Shown: positions 8,528-17,591 of the stretch, in pieces
Layout: each line of letters opens with the position of its first letter
How positions within the stretch are numbered: position 1 is the stretch's first letter
NCBI GenBank assembly: GCA_934748015.1
Contig: CAKVHF010000002.1
Span: forward strand, 62,001-126,000
Direction of reading: 5' to 3'
Origin: an uncultured Clostridia bacterium
Lineage (GTDB): Bacteria > Bacillota > Clostridia > Christensenellales > UBA1242
Length of the DNA stretch: 64,000 nucleotides
Made by a program: the position numbers and the translations under genes
The notes under the pieces: generated by a model
Seen by the model: only the letters and a program-made list of their open reading frames with translations
What the model was told of the DNA's origin: nothing
The model's database searches: none

Positions 8528-8631
8528 TAATTTATTTATTTATTTATTTATTTATTTTATTTTATTTTATTTTATTTTATATTGTTTTATTTTATATTGT
8601 TTTGTTTTATATTGTTTTGTTTTGTTTTATG
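8528..8631. repeat. compound A+T microsatellite
   Basis: About 100 bp of tandem short units: TTTA repeated about seven times, TTTTA repeated about five times, then TATTGTTTTAT/TTTTG variants. It lies in the gap between the convergent YfcE-type gene and the XRE regulator. No gene is seen. Confidence 0.9.
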
Positions 8632-8664
8632 ATCTATAATTTTTAGATTATTGATCAATAGCTA

Positions 8665-8982
8665 TTAGTTGATCTTAAGAATAGTTAGTAACGATCGTTT
8701 CTCCTCTTCGGTTAGTTTGTCTAATTTTTGCAACAATTGCATATCTTTGCCGTAAGACCCTAGTGATGGATAGAAAAATTCCGCAGTCGAAACCTGCAGT
8801 ATATCCAATATATTAAGTAGCAAGTCCAATGTTAATTGAATTTCGCCATTTTCTATGCGATAGAAGTAGTTAACACTGTGTCCCAGTTGTAGACTGATCT
8901 CGTAGCTAGAGATTTTTCTGATTTTCTTGAAATGTTGAATGCGTGACATTATGTCGTTTTTGCTTAGGTTGATATCAAACAT
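8665..8982 (-). CDS. XRE-family helix-turn-helix regulator
   Basis: A 105-residue DNA-binding protein. The HTH covers roughly residues 8-62: IQHFKKIRKISSYEISLQLGHSVNYFYRIENGEIQLTLDLLLNILDIL has the shape of a Cro/CI-type repressor. The C-terminal 40 residues (LLQKLDKLTEEEKRSLLTIL) form a short helical tail. I chose the ATG at 8982, with GGAG upstream, rather than the frame's first possible start at 9024, because the longer form would cover one of three TTATGTATA sites (9000-9008) that look like operators. It is divergent from the SLOG-like gene at 9126 and probably represses it and itself. Confidence 0.85.
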   Translation of the reverse strand: MFDINLSKNDIMSRIQHFKKIRKISSYEISLQLGHSVNYFYRIENGEIQLTLDLLLNILDILQVSTAEFFYPSLGSYGKDMQLLQKLDKLTEEEKRSLLTILKIN

Positions 8983-8999
8983 AAATTTTTTTACTCCAC

Positions 9000-9096
9000 T
9001 TATGTATATTTTACTAAACGACAAAATTTAGTATATACGCATTATGTATATATTAATCTAAATATGTTTTATTTTTATACATAATATGTTATAATT
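9000..9096. promoter_or_regulatory. divergent operator/promoter region with three TTATGTATA sites
   Basis: TTATGTATA occurs at 9000-9008 and 9042-9050 on the plus strand and inverted at 9077-9085. The last two extend to a perfect 10-bp inverted pair ATTATGTATA (9041) / TATACATAAT (9077). A -10 hexamer TATAAT lies at 9091-9096 for the rightward gene. The layout suits a repressor between two divergent genes. Confidence 0.6.
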
Positions 9097-9125
9097 TTTG
9101 TATTAATATACGGAAAAGGTAAAAT

Positions 9126-9581
9126 ATGAAATTTTTGGTAATCGGAGATGGTAGTATAGAGGTAAGCACGCTAAGTGTTGACAAAATGCAAGATATTATT
9201 TGCAAAAATTTGAGAAAAAATGAAAAAAATATATTTTTCTTTTTTACAGGGGCTGGCTTTAGTGGAGTATGTCGTAGTATTATTATGACAATCAAGGCTA
9301 AAGGATATGATGTTAACAATATTTTGGTGGGTACAGATATCAAAGATAGCAACGCTGGTATCTTTAATGATCTTATGTATTATGACAACATTTTATTTTG
9401 CAACGACATAATCTACAATTGTACTAGTAGATTAGATATGTATAGGTCTATGCTAGACAAATGTGATTGTTTGGTGGTTATGTCTAGATATGATAAGTCG
9501 GATCAGGTGTCAAGAGCAATAGATTATGCGGTTATTCAGAACAAAAGAATAATAAATCTGTTAGATCAAAGGGAAAAATAG
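9126..9581 (+). CDS. SLOG/YpsA-like Rossmann protein
   Basis: A 151-residue protein resembling the SLOG superfamily (YpsA/DUF1273 and LOG relatives), which bind nucleotide-type ligands. Points of likeness: a glycine-rich turn FFTGAGFSGVCRSI near residue 39, a long central segment with NDIIYNCTSRLDMYRSMLDKCDCLVVMSRYD (the arginine-rich helix then the hydrophobic strand ending in an acidic residue) and QVSRAIDYAVIQNKRIINLLD as last helix and strand. No membrane segment. AAAAGG precedes the ATG at 9126. It sits between the divergent XRE regulator and a small membrane protein 80 bp downstream. The family call is by eye and moderately sure; any enzymatic activity is unknown. Confidence 0.6.
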   Translation: MKFLVIGDGSIEVSTLSVDKMQDIICKNLRKNEKNIFFFFTGAGFSGVCRSIIMTIKAKGYDVNNILVGTDIKDSNAGIFNDLMYYDNILFCNDIIYNCTSRLDMYRSMLDKCDCLVVMSRYDKSDQVSRAIDYAVIQNKRIINLLDQREK

Positions 9582-9661
9582 AATTGTAACTACATTTGAC
9601 AAAGCATATCGATATATAGTAAAATATAATAAGAATTATGTGGGGAAAAGGTAGGTTAGAT

Positions 9662-10134
9662 ATGAAAAATAGCACAATAGAAAAAATTCAAACAGGTGCA
9701 CTTGCAATTGCTTGTGCAGGGATAATGGCTGCAACAGGTGCAGGTATCAAGTCGCAAGTTGTAGATAACAAAGCAGAACAGATGTATTGGACAACTGGAT
9801 ATCAGAGCAGTTACGAAGATATGGTTAAGGTCAATGAGACAGCCATCAAATTAAGCAAGATGCGCACAACTGGGAGATTGTTGCAGGGCTAGGTGTGCTT
9901 GTGGCAACCGCTGGTGGTTTTGCTTATATGGGTGCGGATCTTGCAAAAGAAATAGATTTTGCCAACGACAGATTTGAGACAAGATCTAGACAGGCAGAAG
10001 CAATGGAAGCGGGTGATGATCCTAACAGAGATAGGGCTGACCGTGAGCGAGCAGAGAGAGAACAAGCTGATAGAGAGCGTACCGAAAGGAACAGGGAACA
10101 TATTATAAAAGACTTTATCGAGCGTGGCGAGTAA
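9662..10134 (+). pseudogene. small two-helix membrane protein with a frameshift
   Basis: The reading from ATG 9662 has a hydrophobic segment (TGALAIACAGIMAATGAGI, residues about 12-30) and then drifts out of frame near 9855-9865. One frame back the sequence reads WEIVAGLGVLVATAGGFAYMGADLA, a second membrane helix, and ends in a highly charged tail with repeated RADRERAE/ERTE-like units to 10134. Joined, they make about 157 residues: two helices with a charged cytoplasmic or external tail. The break equals one lost base, perhaps in the AAA of ATCAAATTAAG. I do not recognise the family. It follows the SLOG-like gene and may be its membrane partner. Confidence 0.6.
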
Positions 10135-10291
10135 TGGAAATTTACGATTAGTAAAACAAATAAATCTATATTATTTTTCGAGTTATTAACAAATTAACAA
10201 ATATTTAGAACTTACTTGCAAAGACAAAAGATAATTGTGATAAAATAAAAAACGAAACGACACAAAAAGTTATAATCAATTTTAAAAAAAC

Positions 10292-10355
10292 ACACTTTTG
10301 TGACAAAAAGTGTATAAAAATAGACAATATCTCATTCGATATTGTCTATTTTTTG
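10292..10355. terminator. bidirectional terminator between convergent genes
   Basis: Two hairpins. ACACTTTT / AAAAGTGT at 10292-10313, then a strong one at 10316-10354: AAAAATAGACAATATC / GATATTGTCTATTTTT with a 6-nt loop, with A-run and T-run on either side. It serves the plus-strand genes ending at 10134 and glnS from the right. The rest of the gap 10135-10553 is A+T-rich, and I see no gene in it. Confidence 0.8.
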
Positions 10356-10553
10356 TGTTTTTTATTGTTTGTTATCATTTTAGCAATTGCATGCACGCAC
10401 ATTAGTATATTATTATTAAGTCACTATTTTTTTTAAATTCTTTGCAATCAAATAATATAATTTGTAATTTTTTTTTGCTTTTATTCTGCGTAGTCTTTTG
10501 TTATCAAACAACAGAATCTGCTATGCATTCTGCTACAAAGCCCAAAACTTTTT

Positions 10554-12227
10554 CTATGCTTTGAAGCCGTCTTTCAAGGATATAGTATGATTGAATATTA
10601 GGTTACCTTCGGTAGAATCTTTGTCCAAAGTATAGTAGCCTTTTCTTACAAATTGGAACTTATCTTCTGGTTTTGCGTCAGTTAAGAAATTCTCTACCAA
10701 TGCTTTGCTCTCGATTAGTGAGTTTGCATTCAATATTTCGTCTATCTCCACACCGCTTGCCAGTGCCTTGGATGGATCTAGATATTCGTCTTTGATAAGG
10801 TTCTTGAACGATCGGATAGTAACCTCGGTGCAGTTATCGGCTGACACATAATGTATTGTGCCTTTTACCTTGATACCGCTAGTGTCGTTACCGCTTTTGC
10901 TGTTAGGCATGTATTCGCACTCCAAGTGATCGATCAAGCCGTCCTCTTTGTACACAACTTTGTTGCATTTGATGATGTACGCACCCTTTAGTCTAACCAT
11001 TCCGCCTTCAACTAGTCTGTTGTACTTAGGTGGTGGGTTAAGGCTGAAGTCATCGCTGTCAATATATATAGTGCTGGAGAAAGTCATCTTGTGTGATCCT
11101 GCAGTTTCGTCATTAGGGTTGTTCTGCAACTCACACTCTTCACTGCCAGAGTAGTTGGTGATAATTACTTTTAGTGGGTTAAGCACCGCCATTGCTCTAG
11201 TCGCAACCATGTTAAGATCGTTTCTTACATAGTACTCTAGTGCATTGAATGGGATGGTGCTATCGCACTTGGATACACCTAGAGATTTGATAAACGCTTT
11301 GATCGCTTCTGCAGTGTAGCCACGTCTACGCATGCCCACGATTGTTAGGTATCTAGGGTCGTCCCAGCCCATAACTTTGCCTTCATTAACTAGCCTCTTT
11401 AGATATCTTTTGCCAAGAAGGACATTCTCTAGATTTAATTTGCCAAACTCAATCTGTCTAGGAGGATATTCTCCATCCCAGCCGTGTTCGATAAACCAAT
11501 TGTATAGAGGTCTGTGATCTTCAAAACTAATATCGCATAGGCTGTATGTTACACCTTCTATTGCGTCCTCTAGTGGGTGGGCAAAGTCGTACATTGGATA
11601 TATGCACCACTTGTCTCCAGTCTTGTAGTGGGTAGCACGCATAACACGATACATAACTGGATCACGCATGTTCATGTTAGGGTTAGCCATATCTATCTTG
11701 GCACGCAAAGTAACTGCCCCATCAGGGTATTTGCCGTCACGCATGTCGTGGAACATCTGTAGGCTCTCTTCTCTAGGTCTGTCACGATAAGGACTATTCT
11801 TGCCAGGTTCGGTCAATGTGCCACGAGTGTTGGACACTTCTTCGGCAGATAGTTCGTCCACATATGCATCACCGTTCATGATCATCTTCTCTGCGATCTT
11901 GTATATTTTGTCAAAATACGCCTCACTAGCATAGATGAAGTTCTTAGGCTTGTAGCCTAGCCACTCTAGGTCGCTAAGATAACTATTGGCAAAGTCGCCA
12001 TCCTCTTTGGTTGGGTTGGTGTCGTCCATACGTAAATTGGTGTAACCGCCAAACTTGATTGCTGTCTCAAAGTCAATAATCCATGCTTTGCAGTGACCGA
12101 TGTGCCAGTAACCGCTAGGCTCTGGTGGGCAACGAGTGATAACCTCTTTTGACTTGCCCGCTTTTAGGTCTTTAACAATCTCTTCTTCGATGAAATTGTC
12201 GGGAGTAATTTTTTCTAAATCAATCAT
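10554..12227 (-). CDS. glnS: glutaminyl-tRNA synthetase
   Basis: A 557-residue class I synthetase that charges tRNA-Gln. Seen: PPEPSGYWHIGHCKAW (HIGH box, residues about 34-49), LRMDDTNPTKEDGDF, and GWDDPRYLTIVGMRRRGYTAEAIKAF, all diagnostic of GlnRS rather than GluRS. The KMSKS-type loop reads LLGKRYLKRL, keeping the lysine but with glycine for serine. The two C-terminal beta-barrels for the anticodon are present. Many Firmicutes lack GlnRS and use GatCAB with a non-discriminating GluRS, so this gene suggests a lineage that has GlnRS, possibly by ancient transfer. No T-box or other leader is seen upstream. Confidence 0.95.
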   Translation of the reverse strand: MIDLEKITPDNFIEEEIVKDLKAGKSKEVITRCPPEPSGYWHIGHCKAWIIDFETAIKFGGYTNLRMDDTNPTKEDGDFANSYLSDLEWLGYKPKNFIYASEAYFDKIYKIAEKMIMNGDAYVDELSAEEVSNTRGTLTEPGKNSPYRDRPREESLQMFHDMRDGKYPDGAVTLRAKIDMANPNMNMRDPVMYRVMRATHYKTGDKWCIYPMYDFAHPLEDAIEGVTYSLCDISFEDHRPLYNWFIEHGWDGEYPPRQIEFGKLNLENVLLGKRYLKRLVNEGKVMGWDDPRYLTIVGMRRRGYTAEAIKAFIKSLGVSKCDSTIPFNALEYYVRNDLNMVATRAMAVLNPLKVIITNYSGSEECELQNNPNDETAGSHKMTFSSTIYIDSDDFSLNPPPKYNRLVEGGMVRLKGAYIIKCNKVVYKEDGLIDHLECEYMPNSKSGNDTSGIKVKGTIHYVSADNCTEVTIRSFKNLIKDEYLDPSKALASGVEIDEILNANSLIESKALVENFLTDAKPEDKFQFVRKGYYTLDKDSTEGNLIFNHTISLKDGFKA

Positions 12228-12394
12228 ACTTTTACTTTTCCTTGTGTAATAAAAAATTTAAGTATATGCTAGCAATATTTCGTGTTTTTGTCAAGTGTTA
12301 AAAAGGTGTATTTTTGCACAAAATATATTTAATATTAAATATATTTGATTTATTTTTGGTTTTATGTTAAAAGTAATACTAGAGGAAGAGAAAG

Positions 12395-15300
12395 ATGGAA
12401 AAGAAGAAAGCATATTATTTTGTGTGTATTTTTGCGGTAGCATTGGCATATCTAGCCCTGCTTATTTCTTTTGTCGCAACCAAGGTGACAGTGGATAACA
12501 ATATCTATGTGACCTATGTTGTTAGTGACGATATGGTTAACCCAAAGGATTTTGGGAAAAAGCAAGTGGAGGAAGGATACATCCTAAGTAAGCCAGATAG
12601 TATCCCTAAGGCATCCAACAAGTTCTTTGATGGCTGGTACATGGATGAGGGGTATACGGTTGAGGCAACTTTTCCTATAGCGATCACCAAGTCCACCACA
12701 ATATATGCTAAGTATATCGATGGCAATGTCCCAGCAGACAATATAGGTTACAACGATAGAGATTTTACATACTATGTGACTGGAACGATAGATATCCCAG
12801 GTGACACATTGGTTATCCCAGACGCATACAATGATGGCGTGCATGGAACAAGAAGTGTGGGATATATAGTGGGACAAGATCGTGAGTCGATCATCAATGA
12901 AGATAGCCATATTACAAAAGTCATCGTAGGCAACTCTATTAGTGAGATCTGTGATTATTTCCTATACAACAACACTCGCATTACCTCGGTTAGATTGGGC
13001 AGTGCGGTAGACAGTATTAGCGGTACAGCTTTTGGCGGTTGTGTTAACTTAACAGATATCAACCTAGGTGACTTTGCAGAATGGAGGGCAGGGGATGAGT
13101 CAAACCCTTCAACTGGTGGTTGGTACGAAGAGTTACAGCTAAATAGCAGTTTGGTTATCACTGCACTATCGGTCCAATGGCAAAAAAAGAGTGATGATGT
13201 AGTAATAACATATAAGATCGGAATAATTCCGGACTTAAGCACCAATTGGAAAGACAATCAGACAGAAGTAGATGCTTTCAATGGTAGCGAAGATAACATA
13301 TATCTTGCTAGTGATTACACCAATACTACCAACAAGACAAAATGGAACGGTTCGGACTTTACTATCACTCAGAGGGTAAAGAAAAATGACACAAGACTGA
13401 GTACATTCAATATTTATGACGAAATAAATATGCCATACGGCAACAATACATATTTCTGTGGCTGGTATACTTATGATGCAACAACTAACAAGTATACAGA
13501 GGTGTGCAATGGCGAGGCAAATACAAATAGAACAATTGCAATCTCTAGCAAAATAACATTCTATGCTAAGTACCTAAAGGGAACAATTGATCCTACCACA
13601 CTTGAATATGCCAATGGTGGCTTTACAATTGCTAGGAGCAATGTAACATACATCAATAACAACTCCATAAGCACAGTTGTAATTCCAGACTTCTACCGAT
13701 TTACAGATGTCAGCCCTGCTTATGAGGGATTGATTACAACAATAGGAGATGGAACACATAAAGATTTTTATGACTATGGTGATGGATTTGCAACCAATTG
13801 TTCTATTAATGAACTGTATTTAGGACATGCTATCACCAAAATAGGAATTAGTGCATTTGCAGGTACAAGTTTACATTCTTTGATTGTGGGAAGTTATTAT
13901 AATGCATGGCTTAACAATGTGTTAGAGGATATAGGTGAGTTTGCTTTTGGAAATTGTCATAGTTTAGAAAAAATACATATGATAGCACCATTGATAAATA
14001 TTTCTGGACAGGCTTTCAATGGTAATGAAACTGGAAGTTTGCAAGAAATATGGGTTAACGAAAACGATGCTACTGCCAAGTATAGTAGTGCATCAGATGA
14101 TTATTATTACATAAATGGTATTTTTGATAACATTGCCAAAAAACTTGTTGTAGGGTGTAGTGGAACACTTCTGAATAATTGGTCTGACAGCATAACAAGC
14201 ATTGGTGAATATTCTTTTATGAGAATGGGATTTTGTCCAAATGACATAAAAATACCTGATTCAATTTTAGAGATTGAAGACCAGGCATTTAGTTATAACG
14301 GCATAGTTGGTCTGGTTGATTTAAATAATGTTACAAATGTTGGTTATGCTGCATTTGCATACAATAGTATAAAAGATCTTGATTTGTCACAGGTTGTATC
14401 AATATCTGACTTTGCTTTTGGCAATAATGTATACTTATCTTCTGTGACATTATCCGAAAAGCCTATGAATGTTGGAATAGGTGTTTTTCTGCCAGCGGGT
14501 AGTACAACAAGTTCAATAAATACAGTTATAGTACCCAATATAGCTTCTATGGTGCAATCTTCGTATGATATTATCAATTCTAATCCAATCTCATATGCTA
14601 ATTGTGCAACATACGAGGGAGCTAACTTAATAGATCTTGTCGTTCCTGCTGGGGTAACAAAAATAGGCAAATATTCTTGTGCAGGGTTTAATACGCTAAA
14701 TGTAACTTTTGAGCAAAACTCTAGTGGTACAACAGATATAGTAAGGATAGAAGAGGGTGCATTCAACAACTGCAAAAATTTAACTCTTCAGGTTACTAAA
14801 ACAATGAACTATATCGGAGCAGATAACTTTAGTGATTCATCCTCTGTAGACTTAACTTGCGATCGGCCAGAGTCTCTTGCTGGGTGGAAGTACGTTAACA
14901 CGGCTGGCTCGGAACAATATATACAATATTCTTTGCTAGATAAAGCAGAGGCGAACAGTTCAAATATTAGTGATATAAGTAATGTTGAATGGACAAAGGG
15001 TGATGAGTGGGTTGTAGCATATTATAGCAATGTTAGGGAAGATCTTGATGATTATGTGCAGTATATGCCAATAGATCATGAATACAATGGAGAGGAATGT
15101 GATACAACTACTGATAGTGTATATATTGATGATTATTACTACGAAGGATTGTTTCCAACTATTGATACAAGTGCATATCTTGGAGGAGTTGACTTTTTTG
15201 TTGTTAAGTTGGATAGATATGAGCCAAAAGGACTATCTCAAAGTGTAAACGATCCTAGAGTTCACTGGATCTGTGTCAGTTATCTAAAGGGAAATGTACT

Positions 15301-16348
15301 TATTGATGAAACAGGTATAACCGACGATAATGGTGAAGTAATTGCTTATGCTACTAAGCCGGATATTACAAGACAAATTACTGATAATTATTTAGCTTTT
15401 CCAGACAAACATCTTGGTCTGCCTGTAACTAAGATTAATTATGACCCTAGATCTAATATTGCATATAGCAATTATATACCAACAAACAACACAACCATAG
15501 AAACTGTTTATATCGGCAATAATGTTGAGAAGAACGATGGAAGAATTGCGAATAGTAAATATGTTAAAATTATAGTTGCCGGCAGAAAAACAAGTATTGG
15601 TAGCTGGTATGGATTAGAGAATCTGGAAAAATTATACATTAATAAGGAAGGAAAAGATCTTTATACGGGAATTGCTGGATACATTGGCGGAGGTGGAAAT
15701 GGGACAAAGAATGGAGGAGTTGAAGTAATTATTGGCAATGGTGTTACAGGTATTCCCAATGGTGCTTTTGGAGATCCAAATGGTATGTTAAGTACTAAAT
15801 CTGTTATATCCAAACTTACATTTAACAAGCAACATTCAAGATTAGAATCTATTGGCATCGAAGCTTTCAACGGTTTAACATATAATTATACAGAAATAAT
15901 ATTTCCAAATTCATTAAAATCAATTGGTAACTATGCTTTTGAGTATAATAAGAATTTAGTAAATATAGAATTTAACGATGGATTAGAATCTATAGGAGAA
16001 GATGCATTCAGGGGCTGTGATGCTTTGCAAAAAGTTTTGATACCCCACAGTGTTAACACTATTGGTGAATATGCTTTTGGCTATTGTTATGGATTAACCG
16101 AAGTTGAGTTCCAAGAAGGGTTCACAACCACGGGTTCTAGAATGTTTAATGGTTGTAAAGCGTTGGTAAGTATCGTTTTCCCAAGTAGTATTGTTAAAAT
16201 AACGTCATATTCTTTTTACGGTTGCAATGCATTGGCAAATGTTTCGGTTCCTGTCGGTGGCTGGAGTGTTAATTTTACGGAAGATGCATCGAACAATGCA
16301 ACAATTTTAAAGGCAAATAGTTCGAGAAATATAACACGACAAGTTTAA
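12395..16348 (+). CDS. large BspA-type leucine-rich-repeat surface protein
   Basis: A 1317-residue extracellular protein. Residues about 5-30 are a hydrophobic signal or anchor helix after a lysine-rich start. Two InlB B-repeat-like (Flg_new) modules follow, each ending GWY...YAKY (about 60-108 and 345-395). From about 135 on, and mostly after 430, come BspA-type LRR_5 repeats of the form I-x-x-IG-x-x-AF-x-x-C-x-x-L (for example ESIGEDAFRGCDALQKVLIP). The C-terminus NSSRNITRQV has no LPXTG or other visible anchor, so it is probably held by its N-terminal helix or secreted. Relatives in gut bacteria are thought to be adhesins. The ribosome binding site is GAGGAAGAG. A paralogue lies at 60974. 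Confidence 0.9.
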   Translation: MEKKKAYYFVCIFAVALAYLALLISFVATKVTVDNNIYVTYVVSDDMVNPKDFGKKQVEEGYILSKPDSIPKASNKFFDGWYMDEGYTVEATFPIAITKSTTIYAKYIDGNVPADNIGYNDRDFTYYVTGTIDIPGDTLVIPDAYNDGVHGTRSVGYIVGQDRESIINEDSHITKVIVGNSISEICDYFLYNNTRITSVRLGSAVDSISGTAFGGCVNLTDINLGDFAEWRAGDESNPSTGGWYEELQLNSSLVITALSVQWQKKSDDVVITYKIGIIPDLSTNWKDNQTEVDAFNGSEDNIYLASDYTNTTNKTKWNGSDFTITQRVKKNDTRLSTFNIYDEINMPYGNNTYFCGWYTYDATTNKYTEVCNGEANTNRTIAISSKITFYAKYLKGTIDPTTLEYANGGFTIARSNVTYINNNSISTVVIPDFYRFTDVSPAYEGLITTIGDGTHKDFYDYGDGFATNCSINELYLGHAITKIGISAFAGTSLHSLIVGSYYNAWLNNVLEDIGEFAFGNCHSLEKIHMIAPLINISGQAFNGNETGSLQEIWVNENDATAKYSSASDDYYYINGIFDNIAKKLVVGCSGTLLNNWSDSITSIGEYSFMRMGFCPNDIKIPDSILEIEDQAFSYNGIVGLVDLNNVTNVGYAAFAYNSIKDLDLSQVVSISDFAFGNNVYLSSVTLSEKPMNVGIGVFLPAGSTTSSINTVIVPNIASMVQSSYDIINSNPISYANCATYEGANLIDLVVPAGVTKIGKYSCAGFNTLNVTFEQNSSGTTDIVRIEEGAFNNCKNLTLQVTKTMNYIGADNFSDSSSVDLTCDRPESLAGWKYVNTAGSEQYIQYSLLDKAEANSSNISDISNVEWTKGDEWVVAYYSNVREDLDDYVQYMPIDHEYNGEECDTTTDSVYIDDYYYEGLFPTIDTSAYLGGVDFFVVKLDRYEPKGLSQSVNDPRVHWICVSYLKGNVLIDETGITDDNGEVIAYATKPDITRQITDNYLAFPDKHLGLPVTKINYDPRSNIAYSNYIPTNNTTIETVYIGNNVEKNDGRIANSKYVKIIVAGRKTSIGSWYGLENLEKLYINKEGKDLYTGIAGYIGGGGNGTKNGGVEVIIGNGVTGIPNGAFGDPNGMLSTKSVISKLTFNKQHSRLESIGIEAFNGLTYNYTEIIFPNSLKSIGNYAFEYNKNLVNIEFNDGLESIGEDAFRGCDALQKVLIPHSVNTIGEYAFGYCYGLTEVEFQEGFTTTGSRMFNGCKALVSIVFPSSIVKITSYSFYGCNALANVSVPVGGWSVNFTEDASNNATILKANSSRNITRQV

Positions 16349-16395
16349 TGGTTTGATTTGTGTCGTATTGTATAATATTAATTTTCCATAACCTA

Positions 16396-16425
16396 TTGTG
16401 TAAGCACATAGGTTTGTGATATAAT
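16396..16425 (+). promoter_or_regulatory. promoter with overlapping palindrome
   Basis: TTGTGT (16396-16401), an 18-nt spacer and TATAAT (16420-16425). The -35 and spacer are spanned by an inverted repeat, AACCTA..TGTG/CACATAGGTT (16390-16414), which could be an operator. Confidence 0.5.
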
Positions 16426-16459
16426 GCTAGTAGTTAAGAGAAATAAACGAGGGGCAAGA

Positions 16460-17548
16460 ATGGCGAAAAATGTAAGCAGTGATATGATGTATCTTAATAT
16501 GTTTGTTGGGCACATCAATGATCCAACCCTAAAACATATTGGATTAGGCTATGAGGACGGCAGAAAGTATCACGACTGGTGCTTAGACAACAGAAGATTG
16601 TGCAGGCAGTTGATGGCAGAAAATATTGTTAAGAAATTTGGGGTAGATGTATACACACAATTTGGTTTGCCACAGAATTTTAGCTTAGGCTCTATTTCGG
16701 AAGATGTAAGAAAGTCTAAATATGATGAGCAGTCTGTTCCTATCCCTTTGGGACAAAAGTTTATAGAAGAGATGCTAGCGTGTGAGAAACATCCGCTTAC
16801 TCCACCTATCTCTAGGGTTGTAACCAAGGATCAGATATATCCTAGTAAGAAGAAATATCCAGATAGCCTATATGACTCGGTTACTACATGGTATGCAGGC
16901 AACGTTATGGGTCAGACTATGCTATTTAAGGAAATAGTCAATTATCCTACTACTGGCAAAATTATGACAGCGACAAGATCAGACAAGGGCTTTCCCAACT
17001 CCGGTGGAAGTTATGAATTGAAGACACTTATCAATGGCAAAAGTGACTTAGTTATGGAATTGGTGCGTTGTGATTATAACCCAATTGCACCTCATCCTAA
17101 CTATCTAGACAAGAAGTCAGAAGACATGCTGAAAGTGCCAGAGAACGTATATGGAACTCATGTACATATTGCCAACGAGTTATTTAATGTTGTGTATCCC
17201 AATAGTGCTAACAGTCCTGATGTTGTGCCTATGGATATTGACAAGCCAAGACTTACTTTTGGTCAAGTGATTAAGGTTGTTAAAGATAGTGTCAATGTTA
17301 AGAATGCTGAGCCGATATTTAAGAGCGAGTATGATAGTAGCAGTGTGGTTGCCAAGATCAGCGATGTTAAATATGGCAAAACTTTGAGTGGCAATATAGA
17401 GACTAGACTAGAAGAAAACACTGCTAAGTACAAGACGACAGAGTTGTATGAAGAGACCAAGGCTATCCCTTGCGATGAGATTGCTAAAGGTATAGAAAAA
17501 GAAAGTAAAATAACACCTAGAGACTATCAGATGGGTGAGGATGACTAA
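16460..17548 (+). CDS. unknown soluble protein
   Basis: A 362-residue protein I cannot assign. Start is ATG 16460 with GAGGGG 7 bases upstream (an in-frame codon at 16424 lies inside the promoter, so is unlikely). No signal peptide, membrane segment or known motif is apparent. The sequence is mixed alpha/beta to about residue 260 (DGRKYHDWCLDNRRLCRQLM near 32, TATRSDKGFPNSGGSYELKT near 170, YGTHVHIANELFN near 235), followed by a charged, less ordered C-terminal 100 residues. The next gene starts 43 bp downstream with its own GGAG, so the two probably form an operon. A housekeeping role is not indicated. Confidence 0.7.
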   Translation: MAKNVSSDMMYLNMFVGHINDPTLKHIGLGYEDGRKYHDWCLDNRRLCRQLMAENIVKKFGVDVYTQFGLPQNFSLGSISEDVRKSKYDEQSVPIPLGQKFIEEMLACEKHPLTPPISRVVTKDQIYPSKKKYPDSLYDSVTTWYAGNVMGQTMLFKEIVNYPTTGKIMTATRSDKGFPNSGGSYELKTLINGKSDLVMELVRCDYNPIAPHPNYLDKKSEDMLKVPENVYGTHVHIANELFNVVYPNSANSPDVVPMDIDKPRLTFGQVIKVVKDSVNVKNAEPIFKSEYDSSSVVAKISDVKYGKTLSGNIETRLEENTAKYKTTELYEETKAIPCDEIAKGIEKESKITPRDYQMGEDD

Positions 17549-17591
17549 AAGAATATTTTGTTCGAGATAAAATTATTCAAGGAGACTATGA

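Noticed and set aside
9840..9870. Programmed -1 frameshift in the 9662 membrane protein
   Set aside because: The zero-frame codons ATC AAA TTA give no X-XXY-YYZ slippery heptamer and no strong downstream stem was found, so a mutation or error is more likely.
12395..16348. Sortase (LPXTG) anchor on the LRR proteins
   Set aside because: Neither protein ends in an LPXTG-like motif, hydrophobic stretch and basic tail.
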